This document shows positions 1 through 5,089 of a stretch of DNA of 5,089 nucleotides, piece by piece. Both the position numbers and the translations under genes were made by a program. The DNA is from Candidatus Sumerlaeota bacterium (GTDB lineage Bacteria > Sumerlaeota > Sumerlaeia > JAFGJS01), in NCBI GenBank assembly GCA_016928995.1, contig JAFGJS010000049.1:1-5089 (forward strand). The letters are read 5' to 3'. A model generated the notes under the pieces. The model saw only the letters and a program-made list of their open reading frames with translations. It was not told the DNA's origin and ran no database searches. Within the stretch, counting starts at the first letter, position 1. Each line of letters begins with the position of its first letter.

Positions 1-316
1 CGGCTCGAATCAGAAGTGGAACATCGCCGACCTGGGCAGCAGCGTGTACAGCATCCGCAGCTACCAGAGCGGCAACCTTGCCGCCGACGTCTGGAACTGG
101 GGCACGGGCAACGGCACCAACATTGCGCTGTATACCTATTGGGGCGGCAATTCCCAGAAATACTATTTCGCGAGCGACAGCGGCTATTATCGCATCACGC
201 CATATATCTCAAGCGGCCAATGCCTGGACGCCTATGGCACCGCGGACGGCTCCAATGTCGGCACCTGGTCCTACTGGGGCGGCACGAACCAGCAGTGGTC
301 GGTTCAGGCGCCCTGA
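1..316 (+). CDS. C-terminal ricin-type beta-trefoil (CBM13-like) domain of a truncated secreted enzyme (5' end outside window)
   Basis: The reading frame is open from base 2 to a TGA at 314-316, giving 104 residues and no start, so the gene begins upstream of the window. The visible part is the last two-thirds of a ricin-type beta-trefoil lectin domain. It has a QKW element near the left edge, the core YTYWGGNSQKYYF, the sugar-site-like QCLDAYGTADGSN, and a closing WSYWGGTNQQWSV. It matches the C-terminus of the rhamnogalacturonan lyase downstream at 89 of 104 residues by my hand count, with one single-residue indel. Such modules usually sit at the C-terminus of secreted glycosidases or polysaccharide lyases and bind plant polysaccharide. 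The catalytic domain is not visible. By paralogy with the next gene it may be another pectin-acting enzyme, but that is inference. Confidence 0.85.
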   Translation, partial: GSNQKWNIADLGSSVYSIRSYQSGNLAADVWNWGTGNGTNIALYTYWGGNSQKYYFASDSGYYRITPYISSGQCLDAYGTADGSNVGTWSYWGGTNQQWSVQAP

Positions 317-337
317 TCATTGAACGCAATGGGATGA

Positions 338-382
338 GCGTTCCTCCGGCGTTAAATCTTGTTTCTGCCGCCGGAGGAACGC
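338..382 (+). other. Perfect 14-bp intercistronic stem-loop
   Basis: Bases 338-351 (GCGTTCCTCCGGCG) are the exact reverse complement of 369-382, leaving a 17-base loop rich in T and A. The stem starts 21 bases after the stop codon of the upstream gene and ends 76 bases before the lyase start. No run of T follows on the plus strand, so it is not a standard intrinsic terminator. It could be a partial terminator, an RNase processing or 3'-end stabilising hairpin between co-transcribed genes, or a binding site. No convincing promoter was seen between the two genes, which favours co-transcription. Confidence 0.6.
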
Positions 383-446
383 AACGCCGAACAGCAGTCA
401 TGAAATCAGGAAGGATGAGCGCATCAGCGCGAAAATAATTTTTCTG

Positions 447-453
447 AAGGAGG
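447..453 (+). promoter_or_regulatory. Strong Shine-Dalgarno site for the PL11 lyase
   Basis: AAGGAGG lies 5 bases before the ATG at 459 and 8 bases before a second in-frame ATG at 462. The spacing slightly favours the second ATG, which would drop one residue and leave the signal peptide intact. The strength of this site supports translation starting here rather than at any later codon. Confidence 0.85.
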
Positions 454-458
454 CGGTC

Positions 459-2678
459 ATGATGAGTCGCATGAGAGGGGCAGGACTGGGAGCGGTGATG
501 TTGCTCCTGCTGACGGCACTGTGTGTGAATGAGTCGTTTGCAGCGCGGCCGATGGAGAGTTTGGATCGCGGGATTGTGGCGGTTCGCACGGGGACTTCCA
601 GCGCTTTTATCAGCTGGCGTTTGCTGGGATTGGATCCGTCGGGCATCGGCTTTAATCTGTATCGTTCGGCGAACGGCGGAACGGCGGTAAAACTCAACAG
701 CTCCGTGCTGACCGGCGGAACGAACTACACGGACACGGTCTCCGACTTCACGCAAAGCAACACGTATTATGTAAAACCGGTGATCGGCGGCGCGGAGCAG
801 GCGGCCAGCGGTTCGTTTACGCTGTCGGCCAATCATGCGACGGAACCGTGCGTCGTGGTGCCGCTGAACAGCGGGGCAGAAATTCATTTCGCCTGGGTCG
901 GCGATCTGGACGGCGACGGCGAGTATGACTTTGTCATCGACCGGCTGAATTGGGGCAGCAGTTTCAAGATCGAAGCCTACAAGCGCGATGGGACGTTCTT
1001 GTGGGACGTTGATTATGGCGACAATAGTTTGAACCAGAACAATATTGAGGGCGGCTCTTCGGTCATCGACGTGGGTCATTGGGACGGCGTGACGGTTTAC
1101 GATCTGAACAACGATGGCAAGGCGGAAGTGATCACCAAGATCGCGGACGGCGTGACGTTCGGCGATGGATCGACCTGGACCAACAGCAGCGACGACAAGC
1201 AGTGGATCGCCGTGCTGGACGGCATGACCGGCGCGATGCTGAACTACTCGGCGATCCCCACGACCTATATCTCGGACGGTCCGATGATGGCTCAGCTCGG
1301 CGTGGGCTGGGACGGTTCGCGGAATGTGATCTTCGCCCATCTGAAAAACCGGCAGGATGACGGCGACTTCAACACCATGACCTGCGCTTATTCCTGGAGC
1401 GGGAGCAGCTTATCCCGGCTATGGACGAGCACCGCATCGGGCGCCCAGGGCCATCAGATCCGGATCTGCGACGTGAACGGCGACGGCTGCGACGATCTGT
1501 GCCATATCGGCTACGCGCTGAATGGCGCCAACGGCTCGAAGCTCTATGACATAAGCGGCGTGGCGCACGGAGACCGTTGGCATATCGGCCGGTTCAATCC
1601 GGGCAGCAGCGGCATGCAGACATGGGGCGTTCAGCAGGACAACAGCAGCGGGCTTTGCGAGTTCTATTGTAACGTGAACTCCACCTCGCTGACATGGGGA
1701 CATTACTTCGGCGTGTATGACATCGGACGCGGCGACGTGGGCGACATCGATCCTCGCTATTCGGGGTATGAGGCGTGGTCGTTCAGCGGCGTGTATAACG
1801 CCCCTTCGAACACTCTGATCACGAGCAGTTATCCGTATCCCTGCCTTCGTCTCTGGTGGGACGGCGATGTGTTGTCGGAGCAATTCAATGACGGAAAAAT
1901 CGAAAACTGGAATTACTCGGGCAGCTATGTTGAGCGCCAGCTGACGACGTGGAATTATCAAAGCGCCACCCGCAGCGATCGCGGCGCGCCGTTGTTTTAT
2001 GGCGATATCCTCGGAGATTGGCGTGAAGAATTAGTGATGAGCAACTATGAGGATTATTCGAGATTGATTATCTTCACTTCGCCGATCGCGACGGACACGC
2101 GGATTTATACGCTGGCGCACAATCCCTACTACCGTAATGACATGACGGTGAAAGGCTATATGCAATCGCACCATACGGATTACTATCTGGGCGACGGCAT
2201 GAGCACGCCGCCCACGCCGGATATCAGCTATGATGGCAGCGAAAGCGGAAGCAGCATCACCGGGAGCTATCTGCTCATTTCCAATCGCGCCAGCGGCAAG
2301 GCGATGGACGCAGGCGGCAATAGCAACGGTTCGAATGTGCAAATCTGGACGTACTGGGGCGGCACGAATCAACAATGGAACATCGCCGACCTGGGCAGCA
2401 GCTTGTATAGCATCCGTAGCGCCCAAAGCGGCAATCTTTCCGCTGACGTTTGGAATTGGGGCACGGTCAACGGCACGAATATCGCGCTATATACTTACTG
2501 GGGCGGAAATCCTCAGAAGTATTATTTCACGGATGCCGATAGCGGATACTACCGCATTACGCCGTATATCGCGAGCGCTCAGTGCCTGGACGCCTATGGC
2601 ACATCGAACGGCTCGAACATCGGCACATGGTCGTACTGGGGCGGCACGAATCAACAGTGGTCGGTTGAAGCGCCGTGA
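459..2678 (+). CDS. Secreted rhamnogalacturonan lyase, polysaccharide lyase family 11, with C-terminal ricin-type lectin domain
   Basis: The protein has 739 residues. A signal peptide is evident: basic start (R4, R6), hydrophobic core about 10-23, likely cleavage after S-F-A at 28, and no lipobox. Residues about 30-120 form the N-terminal beta domain typical of PL11 (RPMESLDRGIVAV, then SWRLLG). The propeller domain carries repeated acidic calcium-type loops: DLDGDGEYD (149-157), DLNNDGKAE (215-223) and DVNGDGCDD (338-346). HGDRWHIG and GDILGDWREEL (515-525) are PL11 hallmarks. Residues about 600-739 are a beta-trefoil with three WGG repeats. The family cleaves the rhamnose-galacturonate backbone of rhamnogalacturonan-I by beta-elimination, using calcium. 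Whether this enzyme is endo (YesW-like) or exo (YesX-like) cannot be told. It acts outside the cytoplasm, presumably with the upstream lectin-tailed gene. The intrinsic terminator at 2765-2795 follows. Confidence 0.93.
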   Translation: MMSRMRGAGLGAVMLLLLTALCVNESFAARPMESLDRGIVAVRTGTSSAFISWRLLGLDPSGIGFNLYRSANGGTAVKLNSSVLTGGTNYTDTVSDFTQSNTYYVKPVIGGAEQAASGSFTLSANHATEPCVVVPLNSGAEIHFAWVGDLDGDGEYDFVIDRLNWGSSFKIEAYKRDGTFLWDVDYGDNSLNQNNIEGGSSVIDVGHWDGVTVYDLNNDGKAEVITKIADGVTFGDGSTWTNSSDDKQWIAVLDGMTGAMLNYSAIPTTYISDGPMMAQLGVGWDGSRNVIFAHLKNRQDDGDFNTMTCAYSWSGSSLSRLWTSTASGAQGHQIRICDVNGDGCDDLCHIGYALNGANGSKLYDISGVAHGDRWHIGRFNPGSSGMQTWGVQQDNSSGLCEFYCNVNSTSLTWGHYFGVYDIGRGDVGDIDPRYSGYEAWSFSGVYNAPSNTLITSSYPYPCLRLWWDGDVLSEQFNDGKIENWNYSGSYVERQLTTWNYQSATRSDRGAPLFYGDILGDWREELVMSNYEDYSRLIIFTSPIATDTRIYTLAHNPYYRNDMTVKGYMQSHHTDYYLGDGMSTPPTPDISYDGSESGSSITGSYLLISNRASGKAMDAGGNSNGSNVQIWTYWGGTNQQWNIADLGSSLYSIRSAQSGNLSADVWNWGTVNGTNIALYTYWGGNPQKYYFTDADSGYYRITPYIASAQCLDAYGTSNGSNIGTWSYWGGTNQQWSVEAP
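2360..2678 (+). repeat. Direct repeat: lectin-domain coding block shared with 1-316
   Basis: This 319-base block encoding the last two-thirds of the lyase's beta-trefoil aligns along its whole length with 1-316. The only length difference is one codon, near the TDADSG segment. The proteins differ at about 15 positions, and many codons differ silently. It is therefore a diverged duplication, not an assembly artefact. The copies lie about 2.36 kb apart in the same orientation, so recombination between them could delete or duplicate the lyase gene. Confidence 0.85.
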
Positions 2679-2764
2679 CCGTCATTCAAGATGAGTGGTT
2701 CATTTGATCGAGGCGCTGATTGTAAGTTATGTAACATCTCCTTCTTTTTTGGTTACGCACTTGC

Positions 2765-2795
2765 CCGCATCTTGCCATGGATGCGGTTTTTTTTT
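2765..2795 (+). terminator. Intrinsic (rho-independent) terminator after the lyase
   Basis: CCGCATC (2765-2771) pairs perfectly with GATGCGG (2780-2786) around an 8-base loop, and nine consecutive T residues follow (2787-2795). It lies 86 bases past the lyase stop codon. The T run is on the plus-strand side only, so it ends plus-strand transcription. The minus-strand relic ends 10 bases beyond it. Confidence 0.92.
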
Positions 2796-2805
2796 GTGGG
2801 ATATG

Positions 2806-3149
2806 TTATGATGCGATGTCTTTGCGCAGGAAAAGCGCCAGTGTTCCGAGGAGGATGACAATTACGCTTGCGATCAGGATGCAATTATCGGCCCAGTTGA
2901 TCGCGCCGGTGGAGAATACTTTTGTCGGATCGGCGTAATGGAAGGGAGTCAGCCAGGCGAGCCATTGCGCAACGTCCACGATGTTGAGGGCTTTGTCGAA
3001 GATGAAACTGAACAGGAGATACCCTGCGCCGGCGCTGTTTGGTCCGGGAAAGCCGAAGACCTCGCACGCTTCGATGCGCAGGTTCAAGTCCTCGACGCCG
3101 CGGCAAGCACGATAGAACTTCGTCAGCTGATTGGTTCAATGATGGACAT
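2806..3149 (-). pseudogene. Broken ABC exporter relic: ABC ATPase N-terminus joined to ABC-2 permease C-terminus
   Basis: Reading the minus strand from the ATG at 3149, the product begins M-S-I-I-E and then shifts frame at about 3135-3137, hitting TGA. One added base restores TNQLTKFY, then GVEDLNLRIEACEVFGF and GPNSAG. That is the usual N-terminus of an ABC-type ATPase up to Walker A (normally GPNGAGKT). Walker A is corrupted: G to S, and the lysine is gone. At about 3024-3033 it runs straight into permease-like sequence, with a hydrophobic YLLFSFIF, then WLAWLTPFHYADPTKVF, a last membrane helix and the ending LRKDIAS, as in ABC-2 permeases. Walker B, the signature motif and most of the permease are absent. 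The simplest reading is one deletion across adjacent ATPase and permease genes, followed by decay. A fragment from a TTG at 3087 stays open, but I do not think it is functional. Confidence 0.8.
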
Positions 3150-3343
3150 TCGCCTGAGATGTTCGTTGATTGATCCTGAATAATCAAGCGCACAGATGCT
3201 TCTATTGCTGCATTAATACCGGCCATGTTGATTGGTGCGCCTTGTTCTTGAATACCGCGGCCAGTTATTCAGCTTTTTTGGACGGTGGAATAGTAAGGCA
3301 ACATGCCTAACGTTCGGCATCAGCGGCATGGCAGCAGCGATGA

Positions 3344-3359
3344 CTGGATGTTTGTCCAG
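3344..3359 (-). other. Small hairpin after the microprotein stop
   Basis: CTGGA (3344-3348) pairs with TCCAG (3355-3359). On the minus strand it starts 10 bases after the TAA of the lysine-rich microprotein. An overlapping alternative, CCAG-GT-CTGG (3356-3365), competes with it. No T run follows, so a terminator role is doubtful. It is recorded as the only visible structure in the 220-base gap between the microprotein and the ABC relic, which otherwise shows nothing recognisable. Confidence 0.25.
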
Positions 3360-3369
3360 GTCTGGGCGA

Positions 3370-3474
3370 TTATTTCTTTTTTTCTTTTTTCAGTTGCCGT
3401 TTTTCCTTGAGGCTTAGTTTAGCCTTTTTCTGTTCTTCCTTTTTACCTTTGTCTTTCTTTCCTGATTCGCCCAT
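3370..3474 (-). CDS. Lysine-rich 34-residue microprotein, function unknown
   Basis: This short frame runs from ATG (3474-3472) to TAA (3372-3370). It starts MGESGKKDKGKKEEQ and ends LKEKRQLKKEKKK. Fifteen of its 34 residues are lysine, with one arginine, five glutamates and one aspartate, a net charge of about +10. There is no hydrophobic stretch, so it is cytoplasmic, probably a charged helix (LSLKEKRQLKKEKKK) after a flexible Gly/Lys start. An AAGGAGA site sits 7 bases upstream, strong support for real translation. From memory it resembles tiny unannotated lysine-rich proteins in several bacterial phyla, but I cannot name a family. The composition would suit binding to nucleic acid or ribosomes; that is a guess. 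It lies between the reductase and the ABC relic on the same strand. Confidence 0.72.
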   Translation of the reverse strand: MGESGKKDKGKKEEQKKAKLSLKEKRQLKKEKKK

Positions 3475-3481
3475 AGCTCTT

Positions 3482-3488
3482 TCTCCTT
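3482..3488 (-). promoter_or_regulatory. Shine-Dalgarno site of the lysine-rich microprotein
   Basis: On the minus strand the sequence is AAGGAGA, 7 bases before the ATG at 3474. The spacing and match to the 16S anti-SD are as good as those of the lyase and the reductase, and this decides in favour of a real small gene over low-complexity noise. Confidence 0.75.
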
Positions 3489-3535
3489 TATCGCCTCGAA
3501 ATCCAACAGCTTATCGAAGTGATTTTTTCTCAAAG

Positions 3536-3565
3536 AAGCTAATCGTATTGGCCGTTATATGTCAA
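3536..3565 (-). promoter_or_regulatory. Possible sigma-70-type promoter for the microprotein
   Basis: On the minus strand a perfect TTGACA (-35, 3565-3560) is followed after 18 bases by TAGCTT (3541-3536), a poor -10 element. Transcription would begin about 50-55 bases before the microprotein ATG. The weak -10 makes this tentative. Confidence 0.3.
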
Positions 3566-3628
3566 ACCAATAACAAAACATCGATAAATCATGAAGGGCA
3601 TAACGGATGTCATGCGCCTTGGAATGAA

Positions 3629-3667
3629 AGGCAATATTGTTTATCCGAGCGCCCGCTTGGATTGCCT
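3629..3667 (-). terminator. Hairpin directly after the aldo/keto reductase stop, possible terminator
   Basis: AGGCAAT (3629-3635) pairs with ATTGCCT (3661-3667), a 7-bp stem that begins 1 base after the reductase TAA on the minus strand. A partly paired GC-rich arm lies inside. Only a short T-rich stretch (TTTCATT) follows, so termination would be weak. If it fails, the reductase message could read through into the microprotein. Confidence 0.3.
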
Positions 3668-3668
3668 A

Positions 3669-4655
3669 TTACTGAACGAGCAGAATGTCGATTTGGTGCA
3701 TTTGTTCCTTGCTCAATGGACCGAATTGCATGGCGTTGATGTTTTCTTCGGCTTGCTTGACGGTTTTGAAGCCGGGAATGGGGATCGTGTTTTCGCTGCG
3801 GGCCCAGATCCAGGCGAGGGCGCCTTGCGCCAGGGTGCGGCCTTCGCTGGTGAGGATCTGGCGGATGGCGTCGAGCTTCCGCAGCCAGGCGGGATTGGGC
3901 TTGCCGCCTTTGATGCCTTCGTACCATTCGACGTTGCGGCGCACATCGTCGGCGGGGAAGCGCGTGCTTTCCTGGAACTTGCCGGTGAGCAGCCCCATGG
4001 CCAGCGGGCTGCGGTTGACGCTGGCCAGGTTGCGCTCTTCGCAGAGCGCGAGGATCTCCGCGTTGTAGCTGAAGACGTTCATGTGCTGCTGCACGGCGAT
4101 GCAGTGCGGGCCTTCGGCGAAGACCTTGACGCGCTCCAGCGAGTCGGTGCTCCAGGCGTAGCCGCGGATTTTGCCTTCTTCGACGAGCTGCTCGAGCGCA
4201 TCGCGCGTGGGCGCGGCTTTTTCCGGCGGGTAGCCGGAGAGATGGAATTGGTAGAGGTCGATGTAGTCGGTGTTGAGGCGGCGCAGGCTGGCTTCGAGCG
4301 CCTGGCGGGCATGTTCCGGGCTGCCGTCCTCGCCGGTCACGTGGCGCGTCGGGCTGTCGAACACGTTGCCGAATTTCGTCGCGATGACCACGCCGTCGCG
4401 GCGTCCGGCCAGCGCTTTGCCCAGCACTTCTTCCGAGTGGCCGGCGCCGTAGACGTCGCTGGTGTCGAAGAAATTCACGCCGAGTTCGAGGGCGCGATGG
4501 ATCGCGCGGATCGATTCGCCGTCGTCCACCGCGCTCCAGCCGACCGGGACGTTGCCGGGGCTGGTGAAGGGTCCGCCGATGGCCCAGCAGCCCAGGCCCA
4601 TGGCGCTGACCTGGATGCCGGAGCGTCCGAGTTGTCTGCTGAATGTATTGTTCAT
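3669..4655 (-). CDS. Aldo/keto reductase (NADPH-dependent oxidoreductase, AKR11/IolS-YhdN-like)
   Basis: The protein has 328 residues, normal for the family, and is a cytoplasmic TIM-barrel enzyme that reduces aldehydes or ketones with NAD(P)H. The full catalytic tetrad is visible: D64 and Y69 in FFDTSDVYG, K94 in ATKFG and H138 in YQFH. The cofactor-binding end is also present: IPIPGFK (291-297), then E303-E304-N305. SPLAMGLLTGKF is a further family hallmark. The start at 4655 was chosen because AGGAGGA lies 8 bases upstream and the conserved N-terminus (SRQLGRSGIQVSAMGLG) follows at once. An upstream in-frame ATG at 4754 would add 33 residues with no family resemblance. The substrate is unknown. 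A link to sugar metabolism or detoxification is common in this family but not shown here. It stands alone on the minus strand, 194 bases from the microprotein. Confidence 0.95.
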   Translation of the reverse strand: MNNTFSRQLGRSGIQVSAMGLGCWAIGGPFTSPGNVPVGWSAVDDGESIRAIHRALELGVNFFDTSDVYGAGHSEEVLGKALAGRRDGVVIATKFGNVFDSPTRHVTGEDGSPEHARQALEASLRRLNTDYIDLYQFHLSGYPPEKAAPTRDALEQLVEEGKIRGYAWSTDSLERVKVFAEGPHCIAVQQHMNVFSYNAEILALCEERNLASVNRSPLAMGLLTGKFQESTRFPADDVRRNVEWYEGIKGGKPNPAWLRKLDAIRQILTSEGRTLAQGALAWIWARSENTIPIPGFKTVKQAEENINAMQFGPLSKEQMHQIDILLVQ

Positions 4656-4663
4656 GCCGTTGT

Positions 4664-4670
4664 TCCTCCT
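4664..4670 (-). promoter_or_regulatory. Shine-Dalgarno site of the aldo/keto reductase
   Basis: On the minus strand AGGAGGA lies 8 bases before the ATG at 4655. This fixes the start and rules out the longer reading from 4754. Confidence 0.9.
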
Positions 4671-4671
4671 G

Positions 4672-4731
4672 ATTATAGTGATCACAAAAATTTGTCCGAA
4701 TGGGAAGAGCACACAGCCGAGGGCGGCTGTG
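4672..4731 (-). promoter_or_regulatory. Candidate control region of the reductase: TATAAT box, GTGATCAC palindrome, 8-bp hairpin
   Basis: On the minus strand a perfect TATAAT lies at 4677-4672. Immediately upstream is the 8-base palindrome GTGATCAC (4678-4685), overlapping an ACAAA-AA-TTTGT inverted repeat (4684-4695). Further up, CACAGCCG (4712-4719) pairs perfectly with CGGCTGTG (4724-4731) around a 4-base loop. If TATAAT were the -10, transcription would start at or inside the SD site and there is no good -35, so the true promoter may lie further upstream. In that case the hairpin would sit in the leader. The palindromes could be operator sites. Confidence 0.3.
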
Positions 4732-4755
4732 CCACATTCAAACGATGCGGACATA

Positions 4756-5089
4756 ACTTGTGAAAGATGTTTCAGTTTGAGTAACCGTCAATTTAAGCGA
4801 TGCGGAAAAAAATTGCCATCATATTTTATGGTTTAAATTTCGGCGCTTCGTATGGGCGAGTTTTCCGCGGGCGGCGTCAATGGCGCTTCTTTACTCCGAT
4901 ACGGATTTGATGGCGTGAGCGCAAGCGCTCCTCTGGAGCGCGTTCGTGCGCCTTGGTTGACCCGGGCAACTCGCTTGTGCTCCTACGGAGCAATGCCGGA
5001 TTATAGACTGATCCACAAAATGAACGCTGCTTTCGAATGGCGCCGCAATCAGTGCCGCGACTGTGAAGGAGCGGCCCCGGCGGCGCCGC
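4756..5089. other. 334-base stretch without a convincing gene
   Basis: The first ~90 bases are A/T-rich and precede the minus-strand reductase; they may hold its promoter, though I could not pick -35 and -10 boxes with confidence. The remainder is GC-rich and carries the hairpin cluster at 4917-4992. A plus-strand frame from an ATG at 4852 stays open to the window edge (79 codons). It has no ribosome binding site, no recognisable motif and runs through the hairpins, so I do not call it a gene. The last ten bases (5080-5089) are the palindrome GCGGCGCCGC, cut off by the window end. Confidence 0.5.
4917..4992. repeat. Cluster of short perfect hairpins, REP/BIME-like palindromic repeat
   Basis: GCGCTCC (4925-4931) pairs with GGAGCGC (4935-4941) around a 3-base loop. 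TGCTCC (4978-4983) pairs with GGAGCA (4987-4992) around another 3-base loop. Both share the core GCTCC-TNN-GGAGC. A weaker GTTG/CAAC stem (4956-4959 with 4967-4970) lies between them. A competing hairpin, GAGCGC-AA-GCGCTC (4917-4930), overlaps the first. Nine bases past the last hairpin is TTATAGA (5001-5007). Paired, similarly built palindromes separated by a short spacer are the hallmark of REP/BIME-type interspersed elements. I recall like-looking units in other genomes, but this is unverified. Confidence 0.45.

Noticed and set aside
195-1340. 381-codon minus-strand open frame opposite the lyase
   Set aside because: It is rich in Arg, His and Ala with no motif, and is antisense to clearly recognisable PL11 sequence and to the lectin tail of the upstream gene.
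2787-2795. T run considered as a bidirectional terminator also serving the minus strand
   Set aside because: On the minus strand the run becomes A residues before the stem, and no T run follows the hairpin on that side.
2885-3226. 113-codon minus-strand frame starting MAGINAAIEASVRLI
   Set aside because: Its 3' half is the out-of-frame shadow of the ABC relic (Arg-rich). The first part matches nothing I recognise and I saw no SD.
3302-3316. GCCTAAC next to GTTCGGC, reminiscent of integron attC core sites
   Set aside because: Only one half fits the consensus, the second site pair and the long imperfect stem of attC are missing, and there are no gene cassettes or integrase nearby.
3610-4737. 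375-codon minus-strand frame overlapping the reductase
   Set aside because: It is the same strand as the reductase but shifted in frame, giving an extremely Arg/Pro-rich product typical of a shadow in GC-rich coding DNA.
4656-4754. N-terminal 33-residue extension of the reductase from an ATG at 4754
   Set aside because: The added residues do not resemble the family and the region contains hairpins, while the ATG at 4655 has an SD at ideal spacing.
3591-4763. 390-codon plus-strand open frame opposite the aldo/keto reductase, longer than the reductase itself
   Set aside because: It is a composition shadow: rich in Ala, Gly, Val and Phe with no recognisable domain and no ribosome binding site, while the opposite strand has the complete reductase with its catalytic tetrad and a strong SD.
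4852-5089. Plus-strand open frame running off the window end
   Set aside because: There is no SD, no recognisable domain, and it reads through the hairpin cluster. It is kept only as a note in the gene-free stretch.

Overview
The window appears to come from a moderately high-GC, free-living, polysaccharide-degrading bacterium. Shine-Dalgarno (SD) sequences are strong (AAGGAGG, AGGAGGA, AAGGAGA). One secreted enzyme is a family PL11 rhamnogalacturonan lyase carrying a ricin-type (CBM13-like) lectin domain. Such enzymes occur in plant-biomass degraders of several phyla, for example Armatimonadota, Verrucomicrobiota, Planctomycetota, Bacillota and Cellvibrio relatives. I cannot fix the phylum from the sequence.

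Layout. Positions 1-316 (+) are the 3' end of a gene that starts before the window; it encodes a C-terminal ricin-type beta-trefoil. After a 142-base gap containing a perfect 14-bp stem comes a complete 739-residue secreted PL11 rhamnogalacturonan lyase (459-2678, +). Its C-terminal lectin domain is about 86% identical by hand count to the upstream gene's tail. A clear intrinsic terminator (2765-2795) closes this plus-strand cluster. The two genes look like tandem secreted enzymes acting on rhamnogalacturonan-I (pectin) and sharing a related carbohydrate-binding module.

Everything recognisable from 2806 to 4655 is on the minus strand. Reading in that direction there is an aldo/keto reductase (4655-3669), then a 34-residue lysine-rich microprotein with a good ribosome binding site (3474-3370), then a broken ABC-exporter relic (3149-2806). 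The relic begins like an ABC ATPase up to the Walker A region and then continues directly into the last part of an ABC-2 permease. It also carries a frameshift just after its start, so it looks like the scar of a large internal deletion across an ATPase-permease gene pair.

The last ~330 bases (4756-5089) hold no convincing gene. They contain a cluster of short perfect hairpins (GCTCC-NNN-GGAGC type) that resembles an interspersed palindromic repeat. The two strands meet tail to tail at about 2800. No tRNA, rRNA, CRISPR array, insertion sequence or phage gene was seen. Nothing here amounts to a clear new defence or mobile system. The items most worth a second look are the fused ABC relic, the lysine-rich microprotein and the hairpin cluster.
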